A stretch of 64,000 bases of DNA from Paracentrotus lividus (taxonomy: Eukaryota > Echinodermata > Echinoidea > Camarodonta > Echinidae), in contig CALNVZ010003426.1 of NCBI GenBank assembly GCA_940671915.1, forward strand, positions 39,903,642-39,967,641. The letters run 5' to 3'. The translations under genes were made by a program, and so were the position numbers. The stretch's first letter is position 1. Every line of letters starts with the position of its first letter. The notes under the pieces were generated by a model. The model did not search any database, was not told where the DNA came from, and was given only the letters and a program-made list of their open reading frames with translations. Below are positions 46,120 through 58,570 of this stretch, in pieces.

Positions 46120-46185
46120 TTGAAAGATGGCAGCGATGGCACCGAAAATTTTAGAAGAAACAAGACCAACGGAAAATTAATTTTG
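46102..46185 (+). CDS. Candidate first coding exon, product unknown
   Basis: ATG at 46102 opens 28 codons (MNRMTSLKDGSDGTENF, ending KLIL) up to a near-consensus donor TTG|gtaagt (phase 0). The frame is closed upstream by a TAA. An overlapping frame (ATG in AAAGATGGCAGCG) hits a stop before the donor, so the first frame is favoured. No family was recognised. The following exon was not identified with confidence; the 48379 candidate has an incompatible phase unless another exon lies between. Confidence 0.45.
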
Positions 46186-46189
46186 GTAA

Positions 46190-48378
46190 GTCAAAAAGCT
46201 CTTATATACTTTCATTTTTAGTCGTTGTTTTGCGTGAAACATCATAGATGTTTAAAATAGATATTTTAACATTAGATTGATTAAATTGACCAGTATAATT
46301 CACTTTGCGCTCATCATCACTGAAAGTTACGCTGTAAATAGGGGTGGTTAAAGTACAGCCCCGTCGCCTTCGGCGACGGGACTGTGTATAGTTAGATCTT
46401 TCTATACCTTAAAATCTGGTCAATTTGCGGCAAATATGTTGAATGTTTATACCAGCCTGCATTATAATATCTAATGTTAGTCTAGGCCTACTACTAGCTC
46501 CAGGAAGGTTAGACTGACCAGTCCCCGTCGCGAAGCAACGGGAACTGACTGATGATTAGTTGTGGGGCTGGTATACCCCACTCATGATACGATGTCAATA
46601 CTTTAGTATTGACCTCGTGGACCAAACTGCCATATTTGGGAAAAAATTTTGCAACCTGGTCAATGTTGTTTTATCTAAGGTTTTTCTCCTATTTGCAATA
46701 ACTTTCAGCTCCAAAATTAGTAGTAGTAATAATAATATGTCTATGTCATTATAAGACACAGTGAATAGGTTTAAGAAAAATTTCAAATCAAAATCATGAA
46801 AAAAAAAAATTAAAACATCACTGAATTTTTTGCCCTCTCCCGCCCAAAAACGTGCGGGGAAATTTTCAGAAAATGGACTTTAAAAAATAATTTTTCATCC
46901 AAGAAGAAAAAACAAGAAACTTAAAACATCAGGGATAGTGAAAGGAACATCCAAACACTCAGTTATTGAAGAAAGATAAGTGAAAATGTTATTTTAAAAA
47001 GTGAAAAATTAGGTTTGTTTTCTGAAAGTTTTCTTACTGAGTCTTGTCATTAGTCCCAGATGGTTCAGTTGCTTGTGTGGTATACCCCGAATCTCTCACA
47101 AGTAATATATTTTTTTTTAAATGATACTCACATTGAATTTATGTAACTACCAAGAATACAAGAGCAGATAGGTTCTTCCACGTATTTATGTTGTCATAAC
47201 AGTGAGTGATTAATATTTGAAGGCAAAAATCAGTTCCAAACTCGTAACTTGTGTTCATATCGCAGGTACGGTACATGGTGATATAAAACCCCGGTCGCGA
47301 GCGCCGTCTGCTAGCAAGCTAGCTAGGCGGCTGGAGCAGGCGGCTTAAGCGCTCCGTATGCGCTGCTGTTCAAAAGCACAGCGATTTTTTCTACTTCCGG
47401 GTCGACCCATCAACAAGGTCACCCATCAATATTCAACGTAAATGAACGGATCCCTTCTACAGCGCTGTCGCCTTCGGCGCCAGCGCTGTCTATAGTTACA
47501 GGAAGGTGAAACTGCATGCAAGCAGGCAATCTCAGTCATGACATAGTCGTTACATGCCCCGGGTCGGAGATTTCGTCTCGGGGGACATTGCTAGATAAGA
47601 TAAATCTAAACATTTTTGCAGTCTACACAGATGTTGAAGCTTATACTGATAGTACATGAGGATGAGTGACCTCTTTCTTTAATATCATTGTTCATTGGAA
47701 GCGAAATACATCATTACATGTGTAGATCTACAGCAATTTTTTTTTTCAACTCAACTAGAGAGAATAATCTTGAGTAGTAGTCATGATTAAGGAAATTAAA
47801 GCATTCTTGATTATATACCAAGCATAGAAATACTACACACCAAAGGAATTTGCAGAAAATTGCGTATTCGCTGAAAAAATAACAAAATAAGACCAATTCT
47901 GATCATTTGTCAGGACGTCCGCACGTGCGTGCTTCACACAGCCACGTGGTAAGTCTGAGTTTATAAAGTGCATGCAATTTACATCAGATCTGTGTGTGAG
48001 TGTGTTGTGCCGAGACTGCAGGTGAGGCAGCGGTCAACTGACCGACTATTACGATACTATCTCAAAATTTCTTCTGAAATCAAAACGTGAATATCTCGTG
48101 TATGTTTGTAAATGGACAATATGAGGACATATATCTAACTTCATTCTAAATCATTTTGGCTGCAACAACTCAACTTGAGCTTTAAAAACAAACGGTAATG
48201 GCCATCGATCATGGTAGAGCTTATCTTCAGATTTCAAATGACACTAGTTCATGTCCACCTCAAGTTTGTTTAGCCGAGACATAATAATGTATTGCATTTT
48301 ATTATGTTTTAACTACACTGTCTTGGAAGTTTGGAAAAGCATTCAAACATCCCTGTTTCGTATGGCCTTTACATTTCA
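46190..48378. other. Presumed intron or intergenic DNA
   Basis: Apart from the hairpin modules, nothing codes convincingly. An isolated donor-like CACGTG|gtaagtc is at 47945. A GT-rich run is at 47990. Confidence 0.35.
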
Positions 48379-48513
48379 GAATGTTTGGGTCTAAAATATT
48401 TGGGAGATCAGTTGCCAACTAATCTGGCATGCCAAGCTGCCAATACAGCGCTCACCAGCATTCATAATGATGACAGTTTCCTGGACAAACTGAAAAATGT
48501 TGAAGGGGGTTGA
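48379..48513 (+). CDS. Possible exon, weak aminotransferase-like look
   Basis: It follows a good acceptor (tttacatttcag). The open frame reads LGLKYLGDQLPTNLACQAAN, then TALTSIHNDDSFLDKL and a TGA just before a GAG|gtacat. The words LACQAANTAL and a following helix with DDSFLDKL resemble the C-terminal domain of class III aminotransferases, but the glycine/asparagine signature before it is missing. This is a low-confidence guess. It could be a terminal exon of the gene starting at 46102. Confidence 0.25.
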   Translation, partial: ECLGLKYLGDQLPTNLACQAANTALTSIHNDDSFLDKLKNVEGG

Positions 48514-48547
48514 GGTACATGTACTTGGTCAAAATCCACCATGAGTA

Positions 48548-48910
48548 ATGCCGTTTGGTCTAATTTACTTTTGTCCACAATCAGTGATTCTCATTTATAG
48601 CTTTTTGTGTAAATTGTCATTTCGCCTATCTTGTACATGATTCTCATTTTGTCTAATGTTCATTATAAATGCTCATATTTTTCTATTGGGTTCTAACACA
48701 ATTTGGTCAATTCTAGTACTATAAACTAGTAATAGACCAAATATTATTAGGAATTAGGCGAATATGCAATTTAGACAATTTGGCTATTAGACGAATTGGC
48801 AATTAGACCTAGTGGTCATTGGACTGATTGAGAATTAGACCGTGGGGAAATTAGACCAAGTTGTTTGTAGACCACAGGGTTTTAATAGACCATGTGGTAA
48901 TTAATAGACA
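48548..48910. repeat. GGTCTAAT/ATTAGACC inverted repeat block
   Basis: The left half has GTCTAAT words and the right half a quasi-tandem of ~17-bp units around AATTAGACnAATTGG (48745-48900). The overall layout is palindromic. Probably a decayed MITE. Confidence 0.6.
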
Positions 48911-49795
48911 ATCAATTAATCAATATGTCACATTTATGAAATAATATTTTAATACAAATGTAGGCTTAAATTAAATTAATTATGGAGAGCTGATTTGCAA
49001 GGTAACTTATTTTTCCCTTCAAATTTGTTATTTTATTCTTGAGAAATATGTGTTCATGTATTATGTACATCTGAATTATCTCCAAAGAGGCAGTTTATTC
49101 ATATAAACTGGAAACAGTCTCAACATTTGAGTGAGAGCTCTGCATTATGAATGAAATGCCATATGGTGCACAATTTAGTCATCAGTGAAAGCAGTAATAT
49201 AGCTCAGTGTTACTCCAAAATGGTCATACTATACCTCCCAATATCCATACTGCTTGTCAATGTATCCAGGGATGCTGTGGTGGCGGCATACACTCAAAAA
49301 TTTGTTGGGTACTTTAATGAATAGGGCATAATTCCCCAATGATCATGCTCAAAGGCAGTGCTACGATGTATGTGGTGTGTCGCCTAGTGAGGGATTGTGT
49401 AGCCTCCAATCTGAATTGCCTGAGGGCTTGGGTGCATCTTCTTAACTCTGCATTAACCTACTTGCCACCACAAACTTGTCATTGAATCATTTATGTATCC
49501 AATAGGTCTGCTATGCATTCATGACATGATAGGGTGTATAAATACCAATAGGTATTACTTGACTGTTTTAAGAAGTTAATATGTAAAGGATTTGTGTATC
49601 ATTTTCACCTTACTGAAATTTTGAATATTAAGAAACAGCTGTATTGAGTGAAAAAACATGGAATTTGGTACAATGTACTTTCGTGCTTTGTTGAAATATG
49701 AAATGTGAAATTTGATATACATACATTTGTACAGTGTATTATTTCCAAGTGTAAAGTACACAATTTACGTAGCAAACAAGACAAGTTCCTGCTAC
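48911..49795. other. AT-rich spacer
   Basis: No coding or structured element recognised. Confidence 0.4.
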
Positions 49796-50025
49796 AGATG
49801 CCCTCACATAAAACAAAAATAACCCTAGGAGACCGTTCATTCTTATGTGCAAGCCCCTAAATTGTGGAATGGACTGCCACTGGAAATAAGGAAAACCTCA
49901 TCACTTGAGAATTTCAAATCAAATTGAAACTCATCTGTTCACTTAGAATATCTTAGCAACTAGAGCTCTATATATCTACATAAACATTGCGCTTTATAAA
50001 TGAATATTATATTATTATTATTATT
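49796..50025 (+). pseudogene. Non-LTR retrotransposon 3' end, 5'-truncated
   Basis: The C-terminal motif of CR1/jockey-type ORF2: DRSFLCASPKLWNGLPLEIR followed by LENFKS, then a stop, a short 3' UTR with TTGCGCTTTATAAATGAATA, and a terminal (ATT)n run at 50007-50026. Only the last ~40 codons are present, typical of a truncated target-primed insertion. Confidence 0.82.
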
Positions 50026-50029
50026 ACAT

Positions 50030-51049
50030 CTCAAACTTTTGAGGGGGAAAATCAATGTCATGACTATACAGATAGTTTCAGTACCAGGCCAATTCGCTGC
50101 ATAATAATGCTGAAAAGTGGTTTTTATTTATTGGGGATGTTGGAGCTTGTACAATCATGTAGATCTACACACAATTATGTGCACATGGATGCCAATAAAA
50201 ATACATAGTCAATGTTTGTAGTTATGACTTTATCCGTACATTAATGAAAATGAGAAGCACAACTCTAAAATAAAAATGACTACCATGGAATATATTTTTT
50301 AAAATTTGTTAATAACAACATTTGATCATGCACTCCATTATTTGTCTACACACACACACAAAATTGGTTTGCATACTGTACATGTACATATATTGTACAT
50401 GTATGTAGTTATTATACGTATCACACACAAAAAAAACAGTTTTACCAGGGTGTTATTTTACAATTAACACTCCTGGTTTTAGAGTACATGTAAAGTCAGA
50501 TGAAACAAAAGTTTAGTTAGAATCAACTGCAAATATTTTAGTCTTATATATTTTTTTATATTGCAGTCAAAAGTAGTTTTTAATGTGCTTCCATACTTTA
50601 AATCCAGTACAAAAACAAACAATCCTTGATCTGTTATTGAAATATGAAGAATGTCAGAGGACAGGTCTTGTAATATGATGTCACACACACACGTTGTGAT
50701 TCATTGTCAAAACGTTCCCCAGCGAAGGCCTTCCTCTCAAACCACAAGTGGTCCTAATATGGAAGTTGGCTGTTTGTTGTGGGCGTTAGCTCTTGGTATC
50801 AAGGGTCAGGATTTAAAACCTTTTTGTTTTGCAATTTGATGTGGAGTGTTTGGTTGTCTACAAAACATTATACATGTATGTTGATAACAAATCTAAAATT
50901 AGTTTTGAGAGTCCACAGGTGTACACTACATGTAAACAACATTTTTGAAATAAACAAATAGGCTATCAACTATTAGAAGTTAGTACATGTATTTTGGAAA
51001 AGTTCATGAATAGAATATTCTGTTAGCAATAGAGCTACATGTTGATGTA
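50030..51049. other. AT-rich spacer with small palindrome
   Basis: 50442-50476 forms a hairpin (ACCAGGGTGTTA against TAACACTCCTGGT). ACATGTACAT runs are near 50390. No gene. Confidence 0.45.
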
Positions 51050-51051
51050 TA

Positions 51052-51984
51052 GGGAGAGCGGGGTTATATGGAACATTTTTCACAAAAAATGGCCGTAAAA
51101 CAAAAGTGGATTTATTTCAAGAAACGATAAACAATCAGCTTGAGTGTACATGTATATCTGTATGCTACAAATGTACCCCATAAAATTCTTAAACTTAGTG
51201 ATGGTTCCGGAAAAAATCCATCTTCAACAAGACCATGTCAAGTGTTTTAACTAACCCCAGACACGGGATTAGTTGGAAAAAGGTATGGGTAAGTTGAAAC
51301 ATTGTGCATTATATCATATTAAATTATATTTAAATACCTGCAACATTATTGCATGGGTTCAGCTAAAAAATTCGTGTTCAATTTGTTTTTTAACTTCATG
51401 TTTTATTACACTTGATAGCGTCCACTCACATATATAGATATTCTGAAGTCCTTTGAAGTAGCATCCTGCAATATACTTTGTCAAAACCAAAATAAAATTG
51501 TCCAATGTGCTCAAATATAGATGTATAGGAATATTTCGGAACACTTCATTGAATTATATGATTTTTATTTTTTTATTCAGCTAAAACCTATTTACTTAGT
51601 ACATGTTCCAACTAACCCCAGAGGCACTCTTTGGCATTTGTAAGCTTACAGCAGAAAAGAGGACAACAACATGCCATAAATTTACATTGTTTTGTAGTAT
51701 GGTATAACTGTTTGTTATAATAAAAAAACTGGTCAACTTAATTTATGATCTTCTTTGAGATAATAAACATTTGTAAAAATGACAAAGTTTACTCAGACGG
51801 TGAAAAAACAAACATTGCTTTCTAACTCACGAGGCTTGAGGCATGTGTGTTGTCTAAAATGTGGTGGATGGCAGTTGCTAATAGCAACAACCTATGGGTA
51901 TATTTTGCATAAATATATTTATAGACGTTCAAGAAAATTACAATGTTTCAACTAACCCCGTGTTCCAACTAACCCCACTCTCCC
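51052..51984. mobile_element. Non-autonomous GGGAGAGxGGGGTTA element, 933 bp
   Basis: TA at 51050-51051 and 51985-51986. The left end GGGAGAGCGGGGTTATATGG is mirrored by the complement of GGGAGAGTGGGGTTAGTTGG. Subterminal GGGGTTAGTTGGAAC words occur on both strands (51256, 51607, 51945-51975). No coding. This is the third member of the TA-duplicating, G-run-ended group in this window. Confidence 0.87.
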
Positions 51985-52365
51985 TACTATAGGGCTACTT
52001 GTATTAATTGTTATTCCGAAATAGTTGAGTAAAACTGTATTGTACATGTATCATATTTATTACAGCTTTAGTCATTTAAATATTGCAAAATGATTTATCC
52101 CTGCTTTTTTTTTCACTCAAATTGCATTTTAAGAAGGTCGTCTTTTCCATATCCACATGCAAAGTACAGAAAGTTTGATCTATTAAAATACATGAACCCT
52201 TCCCCTCAATTTGAAAAAAGACTGAAATTATTGCCAATCATCAACAAAATCACCCTTGGCAGTTTGCCCACACAGGTTACCTTGTCAACATGTGCATGAT
52301 TACAAACAAATAAAAGTGCATGACTTCTACATGAACCCTGACAAAAGATGGATAGGAGTGGTTTA

Positions 52366-52985
52366 TATTCTTTGCCTTGGCTTTCGCGGTCTCTCTGCTG
52401 AACTCTTGATTGCGCAACAGTAACAGTACGGGTTGCCTTGTCAAGTTCAAGAACATACATGTGGAGATGCTGTAAACTTGAGATGTTTCATGAAGGTTTA
52501 TGAACTCTTTATGATGGTGAAGTGACTCAGGGGAACGTGTAGATGGGAAGTGAATGAAATAAAAACAGTAGTCATACTCAAGAATGAACAAGATGGAGAG
52601 AGAATGGGCTCATTGAAAAGATGTAGAAGAAAGATGTACTGGGCATACAATAGAGCAACCATACAATTTTTTGTTCTTTGTCTTGGCTTTCGCGGTCGAT
52701 CAGCTGAACTGTGGATTGCGCAACACTATGGTTGCCTTGTCAAGTTCAAGAACGTAGGCCTACATGTGGAGATGCTGTGAACTTGAGATGACCCTCGAGC
52801 TGAGGTGAAGCCATGTTCCATGAAGGTTTATGAACTCTTAGATGGTGATGTAGACTAGTGATCTGGAATGACTCAGTAGATATGGAGTGAATAGAATAAA
52901 AAGAGTAGTCGTGCTGAAGAATAAAAAAGAGGGAGAGAAAATGATCATCATTGAAGGAAGAGGAACTGGCCCAATATAGCAACCA
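52366..52985 (+). repeat. Two-copy tandem duplication, ~305-bp unit
   Basis: Units begin at about 52369 and 52674 with TTCTTTGCCTTGGCTTTCGC. Both then share TTGCCTTGTCAAGTTCAAGA, TGTGGAGATGCTGT and CATGAAGGTTTATGAACTCT in the same order, with indels. Confidence 0.85.
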
Positions 52986-53984
52986 TATCTAATTTTTAAT
53001 GTAGAGGAAATCTGAGTAATTTTCTTTTATTTTCAATAGGAAAAGTGAAAACCAATAATAAGATTCTTTACTTTGGCCTTTCTTATCGTATTGTGAAAGA
53101 GTTCCCAATGTGCTGAACATTATGCTAAAATACTGACTGTACTGTCATAGAAAAGTGAACATGTATCAGCAAAATGTAATGATGAATTAATTATTTTTAT
53201 TAAGGGGTGGGGGGTGGGGGAGACATTTTATTTAAATGATGACCTCTGGGCAAATCCATCCTCGTTTCTGCTTGAGAATATATATTTATGGACATTGATC
53301 TTTTGAATGTTTTTGAAATTTGTGTTTTCTGCCAACAAATATTTCAATTTTTAATAATGGATAGGATTGAAATATTCATTTTACCTATGAACATCTTAGC
53401 ATCCACATCCACTAGTCTTTGATGGAAGCATTTAGATAATAACCTGATGACATCATTCTCTTTGCGTGGGACTGTAGGAGTAACCCCCTAGGGAGAGGCT
53501 AATGTTAGAGGAGGTTGGATCAAGGCGCTTTCACAGCGACCCAGGTAGCGTCACCAATCATCTGTATGAACTCGCTCCCTTAAAAGGCCAGATGCAAATT
53601 GTGCATCTCAAATGCTCTCATATTTCCAGAACGTCATGTATCCAAGTGACGTCATCCATCATGAGTAAACCATTTTAAGAACTTGGGTTTAGACTTTTAA
53701 GTTTGATCCATATGCAGGCAGGCAGAGGAGAATCTATCTATTCTGAGCTGATGCATCTGTTGTGGCTCTCAGCAAATATAATGTGTACAGCCTATTCAAG
53801 CATGAATCACAGAGACCAAAATAAACTTTTTGAGACTTTGACTTTGCATGGAGAGAGAACTTAAACAAATTTTCCAGAAAGATATTTCTAGTGCATGATA
53901 CTGCAATGATCGAGTCATACATTGTGTTCATGTAGATGAGCTTTAGTTAATCTTTCTAAACTTTCATTTAAAGAGTGAGAATAG
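52986..53984. other. Spacer, no gene seen
   Basis: A G-rich run, GGGGTGGGGGGTGGGGG (53203), may form a quadruplex. Nothing else was recognised. Confidence 0.4.
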
Positions 53985-54060
53985 CACAGACTTGGTATAG
54001 CACTGGCTTTTTACGCACAGGAGGTCCTGGGTTCAATACTAATACCAGGCTTCTGCATAC
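53985..54060 (+). repeat. tRNA-derived SINE head (degenerate)
   Basis: An A-box-like TGGTATAGCACTGG (53993-54006) and a B-box-like GGTTCAATAC (54030-54039) lie at tRNA spacing. The arms do not fold into a proper cloverleaf, so it is not a tRNA gene. It is followed by AAATCAAATCAAATCAATTT at 54107, a probable tail of a minus-strand LINE. Confidence 0.55.
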
Positions 54061-54125
54061 ATGTGCATACATACAGTTGTATTCTAGCAAAACGACTTTA
54101 TCATAAATCAAATCAAATCAATTTA

Positions 54126-56590
54126 TTGAGACAAAATATCTGCATTTTTGGATTATGATCAAAATAAAGATGAATACAAAGAAAAATACAGTAAATACAG
54201 TTGTACATGTACATACAGTTATGAAATTAACATAATCATTCAATTGATGTAGAACCTGTTATTAAAAGCATATTATGTTTTTGAGTACAGCCCCCTCCCC
54301 CCCTCCCCCAGTTTCAAAGATTCTCCATGGCTGGACATACATGTACACCTGGGTGTCACTTGTAGATTACAGACTAAAAGTGTGTTGTGACAAAGTACCA
54401 TACAAGTACTTGGTAAAAATATCCTGCCTGCTTTTCCTATTAAATATTACACGATGAGTAAGTGCTTGAGCCAAGATTGGCAATAATCGTTATTTTTGAT
54501 TGATTTTGGTTGAATGTGCTGGTAGTATGACTACGTGTAAAGTTGAATGTCTCAGAAGTTTTGTTTTTCGGAAGTGGAAGTTGTGAAAGAGGGATTCTAT
54601 AATAAAAACAAGCTCCTCAATATTTATACTGGTACATGTTTTTATCACATATTTGGCACATTTACAAATTATTCAATAGAGGACAAAGATAAAATTAATT
54701 GAGGTTTTGCCAAATATCTAGCCTCACAGGAAGAATAGTATCTTTCTGACTGTATTAATTACAGAATTGACGGGATCAAATTATATTTGTCTGTCTTCTG
54801 TGCATTGTTATTACCTGCATAATATCCAATATTAGTTCAAGGTCAAAACTTTCTGTGCATGTACATGTAGTTGTAATGTAGGCAGCTACATGAATTCCCT
54901 TAGATTTTTTGACCAACCCTCAATATATGTTTATTGAAGGAGATTTCTAGTACTTTGCTGATATAATTAACATCTTAAACCTTACAAATTAAGTTATTTT
55001 TTCGACATATATTCTAATTATAATTCACTTTAATATACTGATTGATTTTTAGGTAACCCAGTAGGCCTATGCGGTAGTGGGAAAGTTGATTATCTACCGT
55101 GTACATGAATTTTAAAAGTTATCTGATAACTGTTCAAAGAGAAGAAAAATTGATACATGTGGCATTCTACCAGCAGAGGAATCTAATTTTAGTCAGTTAT
55201 CAGGCTGAGTGGAACCAATCAAGGGTGTGCATTTGTAAGAAAAACGTACTATTAAAAGGTTTTTAAAGACGAAGTTCTGGAGGTAAATGTACAATGCAAT
55301 GAGGATAAATTGTTTTCTTAACATCATATAAATGACTTGACTTTAAAGAAGCGCGAATTGCTTCAAGTAGAGAAATTTAGCGGTTGGATACATTTACATA
55401 ACATTTCTCTGTGTATGATGCATGTTCTCTCTCTAAAAAAAAAACCCCAACACAATTGCAGACAGAAATGTTACGTAATTATGCTCCAAGGGGCATGTTC
55501 CTAATCATTTTACATTTTGTTATGTAATTTGACCGTTGACATTTAAATACACACCAGACAAATTGGGATTAATTTATTTGATAGGCACTCCAAATAAAAA
55601 AAGAAAGATAGAGAGAGAGAGGGAGGGAGAGAGAGAGAGTTTTTAAGTGATCCATTATGAAAAGAAGAATACAATTTAGGGAAGAGCAGCTTTTGCACAT
55701 GATTGGGAAAGGGAAGTTTGATATTTGAAATGAAAAGTGTAGTAGTCGAGACTAACCAAGGAGGGAATATGCAGTCTGTTTTGCAAGACTATAAGTCTGT
55801 AATGTTACGCAAAGCCAAAGATTCATGTTGTACATGTATGACAAATTAGAGAGGTCTGGTTTATCAAAACTATAAACCAGTTGTTCATTGATGTACACTT
55901 AAAGGGCAAGGTATTGTACATTGTACTAGCCAAGAAGATGATAATGTTTTGCATGCCTGGCAGGCCAGCCAATGGGAAAGCAGGAAAGTTTGGTAGGCAA
56001 GACTAACCAATATGTTGGCGTAAAATATTTGAAATTGACTGACGTGAAGCACCTTTAAAACCAAAATGACAATAAAACAACAACATCAACAACATGTATG
56101 GCATGTAGAGTAGTGTTGAAAAGGCAAGACCATTATTATTCAGCTGTCATGTTTAGGCATATACAGTACAGGGTATCAAAGTCTACAGCAAATAAAGAAA
56201 GACTGTTAGGCAAGACTAACCAACAAGTCAGTCATGTTATGCATGTAGAGTATAGAGCTAACATCTTGAATATGGCAAATGATTCAGATGAGTCATCCAT
56301 TCATAGTACATATCGAAGTATGAAGTCACATTATAAATTTCTTTCATCAAAATCCAAAATATGGTCTTTCAATTAGATTGTGCTTCTACATGGATGATAA
56401 CATTGTCCAACATTTCTTAACACTTGGTTTTAAGTACATGAAGGAAAAAAATGTATAACTTTCTTGCTCCCAAAAGACTAGACATCGTGAAGAACATTCA
56501 AATCATAGAGTTTACCTCAATCAACCTTAACTAAATCTATTCAAGGGTTGAAAACCCCTACCATCCTGATCTACATGTAAAGTGCTCAGT
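54126..56590. other. Non-coding stretch
   Basis: No supported gene. It contains a C-rich run at 54289, (GA)n at 55606-55640, and three copies of an AAGACTAACCAA-like word (55752, 56002, 56214). Open frames here are AT-rich and lack motifs. Confidence 0.4.
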
Positions 56591-56618
56591 AGGCGTTGCT
56601 GCACTAGCTCGAGCTATT

Positions 56619-57571
56619 TTAACCCTATCAAGGCCAAGGTATTTTGATGGTTCATAGGCCCAAGGGGGGGGGGGGCACATTGTGCCCCCCCCCCTCCATA
56701 ATTTTTTTATTATTTGATGGATCACTTTCATATTTGTCATGACGATAAAGCAACTCAAGCTCTACAATTTGAAATAACAAAAATTTCTCAAGGTCAACAT
56801 ATGAGGGCGCTATTCACTGTTAAATAAAGAAATACATAGAAAAATGCACAAAATATGAATTTGAGCATTTTAACTCTCTAAAATCACAGTTTGATGGTGG
56901 AGACTGGTGCAAATATGTTTTATGATACATTCATTGCTCATTTATCTATTTAAATATTCAAACTTGCCAAATGGGGGCGCTTTATGCTCTGAAATAAGAA
57001 AAATTCAATTTCGCCATGAGAGGGCGCTTCGGGTAATTAACTAAAATAATTTAATTTTAATAGTTTTTGGACTAATTTATCACTGTTTAGGTATGCAAAT
57101 TGATAATACAATAAGAAATGATCATATTCTGTGAATTTCAAGCGATAAACTCACTCCAAAAATTAGAAATGTGAAAAAATTGATATTTCAATATTTTCTA
57201 TTGTATATATTGTTTTGGCGCCATTTTTCGAATGAAAAGTAATGAAAACAAAAGGGGAAGAGTGATATTCAGTTTAGAATGTTATTTCAATTCAATATGA
57301 AAAAAGAAACCTCATTGATAACACCATAATATTGTTTAGAACTATGGATATAAAAAATTATCAAAAAATTGAGAAACATGGTTACCAATTTGTGGTTGCC
57401 ATGGCAACACAGAATATCATACCCCCACAAAATATATATCAAAATGTTTGTGAATAAATTTCAGGAAAAGTCACCAAGTTTGATGGAAAAAGATCCAAGC
57501 GTATAGAAATGGCGAATAAAAGTTCAGTAGGGGGGGCACATTGTGCCCCCCCTTGGTCTTGATAGGGTTAA
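56619..57571. mobile_element. TTAA-flanked MITE nested in the foldback element
   Basis: TTAA at 56619-56622 and 57568-57571. The ends are CCCTATCAAGGCCAAGG and the complement of CCCTATCAAGACCAAGG. Each is followed by a small hairpin, GGGGGGCACATTGTGCCCCC (about 56666-56693 and 57533-57552). Interior AT-rich with repeated GGGGGCGCT-like words; no coding. piggyBac-type duplication. Confidence 0.85.
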
Positions 57572-57958
57572 ATAGCGCGCTGTTTGTGATCTGATGAACT
57601 AGCCCGATCAAAGGTGAGCTGGCTTTGCTGTCAAATAGCTCGCTAATTTGGCTGAATTCCCAGCCCGAGTCATACTAGGTTTTAAAAAAAAAACTCGAGC
57701 TGGTTTGCGGTTTTGGTATGAAATAGCGCGCTATTTTGCGCGGTCCTGCACTAGCTCGAGATAAATACGAAATCGTCACCTGTGCGTATATACGCTAGCA
57801 GTAGTTACCAGTTTACCTTGATTTACCTTGATGTTGGGCTTGAAGTATACTAAACTTATTTGCCCCACTGCATCTCCTTGTAAATTTTATGCACTGCAAA
57901 AATAGGGTGTTAATTCTTGTAACTTTTGTCACATGTTGTATCGAAAGAAAAATAAGGT

Positions 57959-58258
57959 TCAAGTGAAGTTGACATCAGGGTCTGAACAATCAAAATTGTC
58001 TCTCCATGCCTTTTCTAGGTTTGATTTAAATGAGTTGACACTATCACTGTCTACAACATATGATGGAAGAATATTCCACAAATTTACAACCCGTTGGGAA
58101 AATTCTTTTTGTCTTATTCTAGTGTGGGCACGGAGCTTCCTCATCTTTCTTGAATGGCCTCTTGTCCTGGAGTGTTCCCGCTCCTGAAAGAAGTCCGAGC
58201 TGACCATGTCATCGATTCCACACATGATCTTGAACGTCTGAATCATGTCCAGGCCTTA
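57959..58258 (-). pseudogene. Non-LTR retrotransposon ORF2 C terminus, 5'-truncated
   Basis: 95 codons with the family's closing landmarks: MIQTFKIMCGIDD, RGHSRKMRKLRAHTRIRQ, EFSQRVVNLWNILP and DSVNSFKSNLEKAW, then a stop at 57959. It begins abruptly at about 58258 at the AGGCCTTAAATTTTGT repeat, consistent with 5' truncation. It belongs to a different family from the fragment at 49796. Confidence 0.85.
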
Positions 58259-58402
58259 AATTTTGTTACTTTTAGGGCAAGGCCATTTTCTCTCCAAAAT
58301 TTAGGGCACTTAGCCCAATTCAAAGGGCATCCAAGGCCATTTTTTTCTCATAAAAAGGGCATCAAAGGCCTTTTTTTTTTCTAAAATAGAGCCAGGTCGG
58401 CA

Positions 58403-58570
58403 GGTGGTGATTTTCTGTTTAAAATTACTGCCTTTTATGCATGGGGAAAACACATAAGGTGGTGATTTTCTGTGTAAAAATACTGCCTTTTCTGTATGGG
58501 GAAAACTCAAAAGGTGGTGATTTTCTGTTTAAAAATACTGCCTTTTCTGTATGAGGAAAACACAAAATTC
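58403..58570 (+). repeat. 56-bp minisatellite, three copies
   Basis: The unit starts GGTGGTGATTTTCTGTTTAA and ends with TGTATGGGGAAAACACA. The copies are nearly identical. Confidence 0.9.

Larger units (their letters stand above)
45741..47490. repeat. Four dispersed CCCGTCGC/GCGACGGG hairpin modules
   Basis: Copies at 45743, 46359, 46521 and about 47463. 46359-46380 is a 9-bp stem closed by a C(TTCG)G loop. 45743 and 46521 carry the complementary GTCGCGAAGCGAC form. Blocks TTAGATCTTTCT (45718, 46391) and CAGGAAGGT (46500, 47500) accompany them. Confidence 0.6.

Noticed and set aside
53985..54060. Functional tRNA gene
   Set aside because: A and B boxes are present but the acceptor and anticodon arms do not pair; SINE-like.
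56098..56376. 92-codon plus-strand frame
   Set aside because: No recognisable domain, AT-rich codon use, and internal repeats shared with flanking non-coding DNA.
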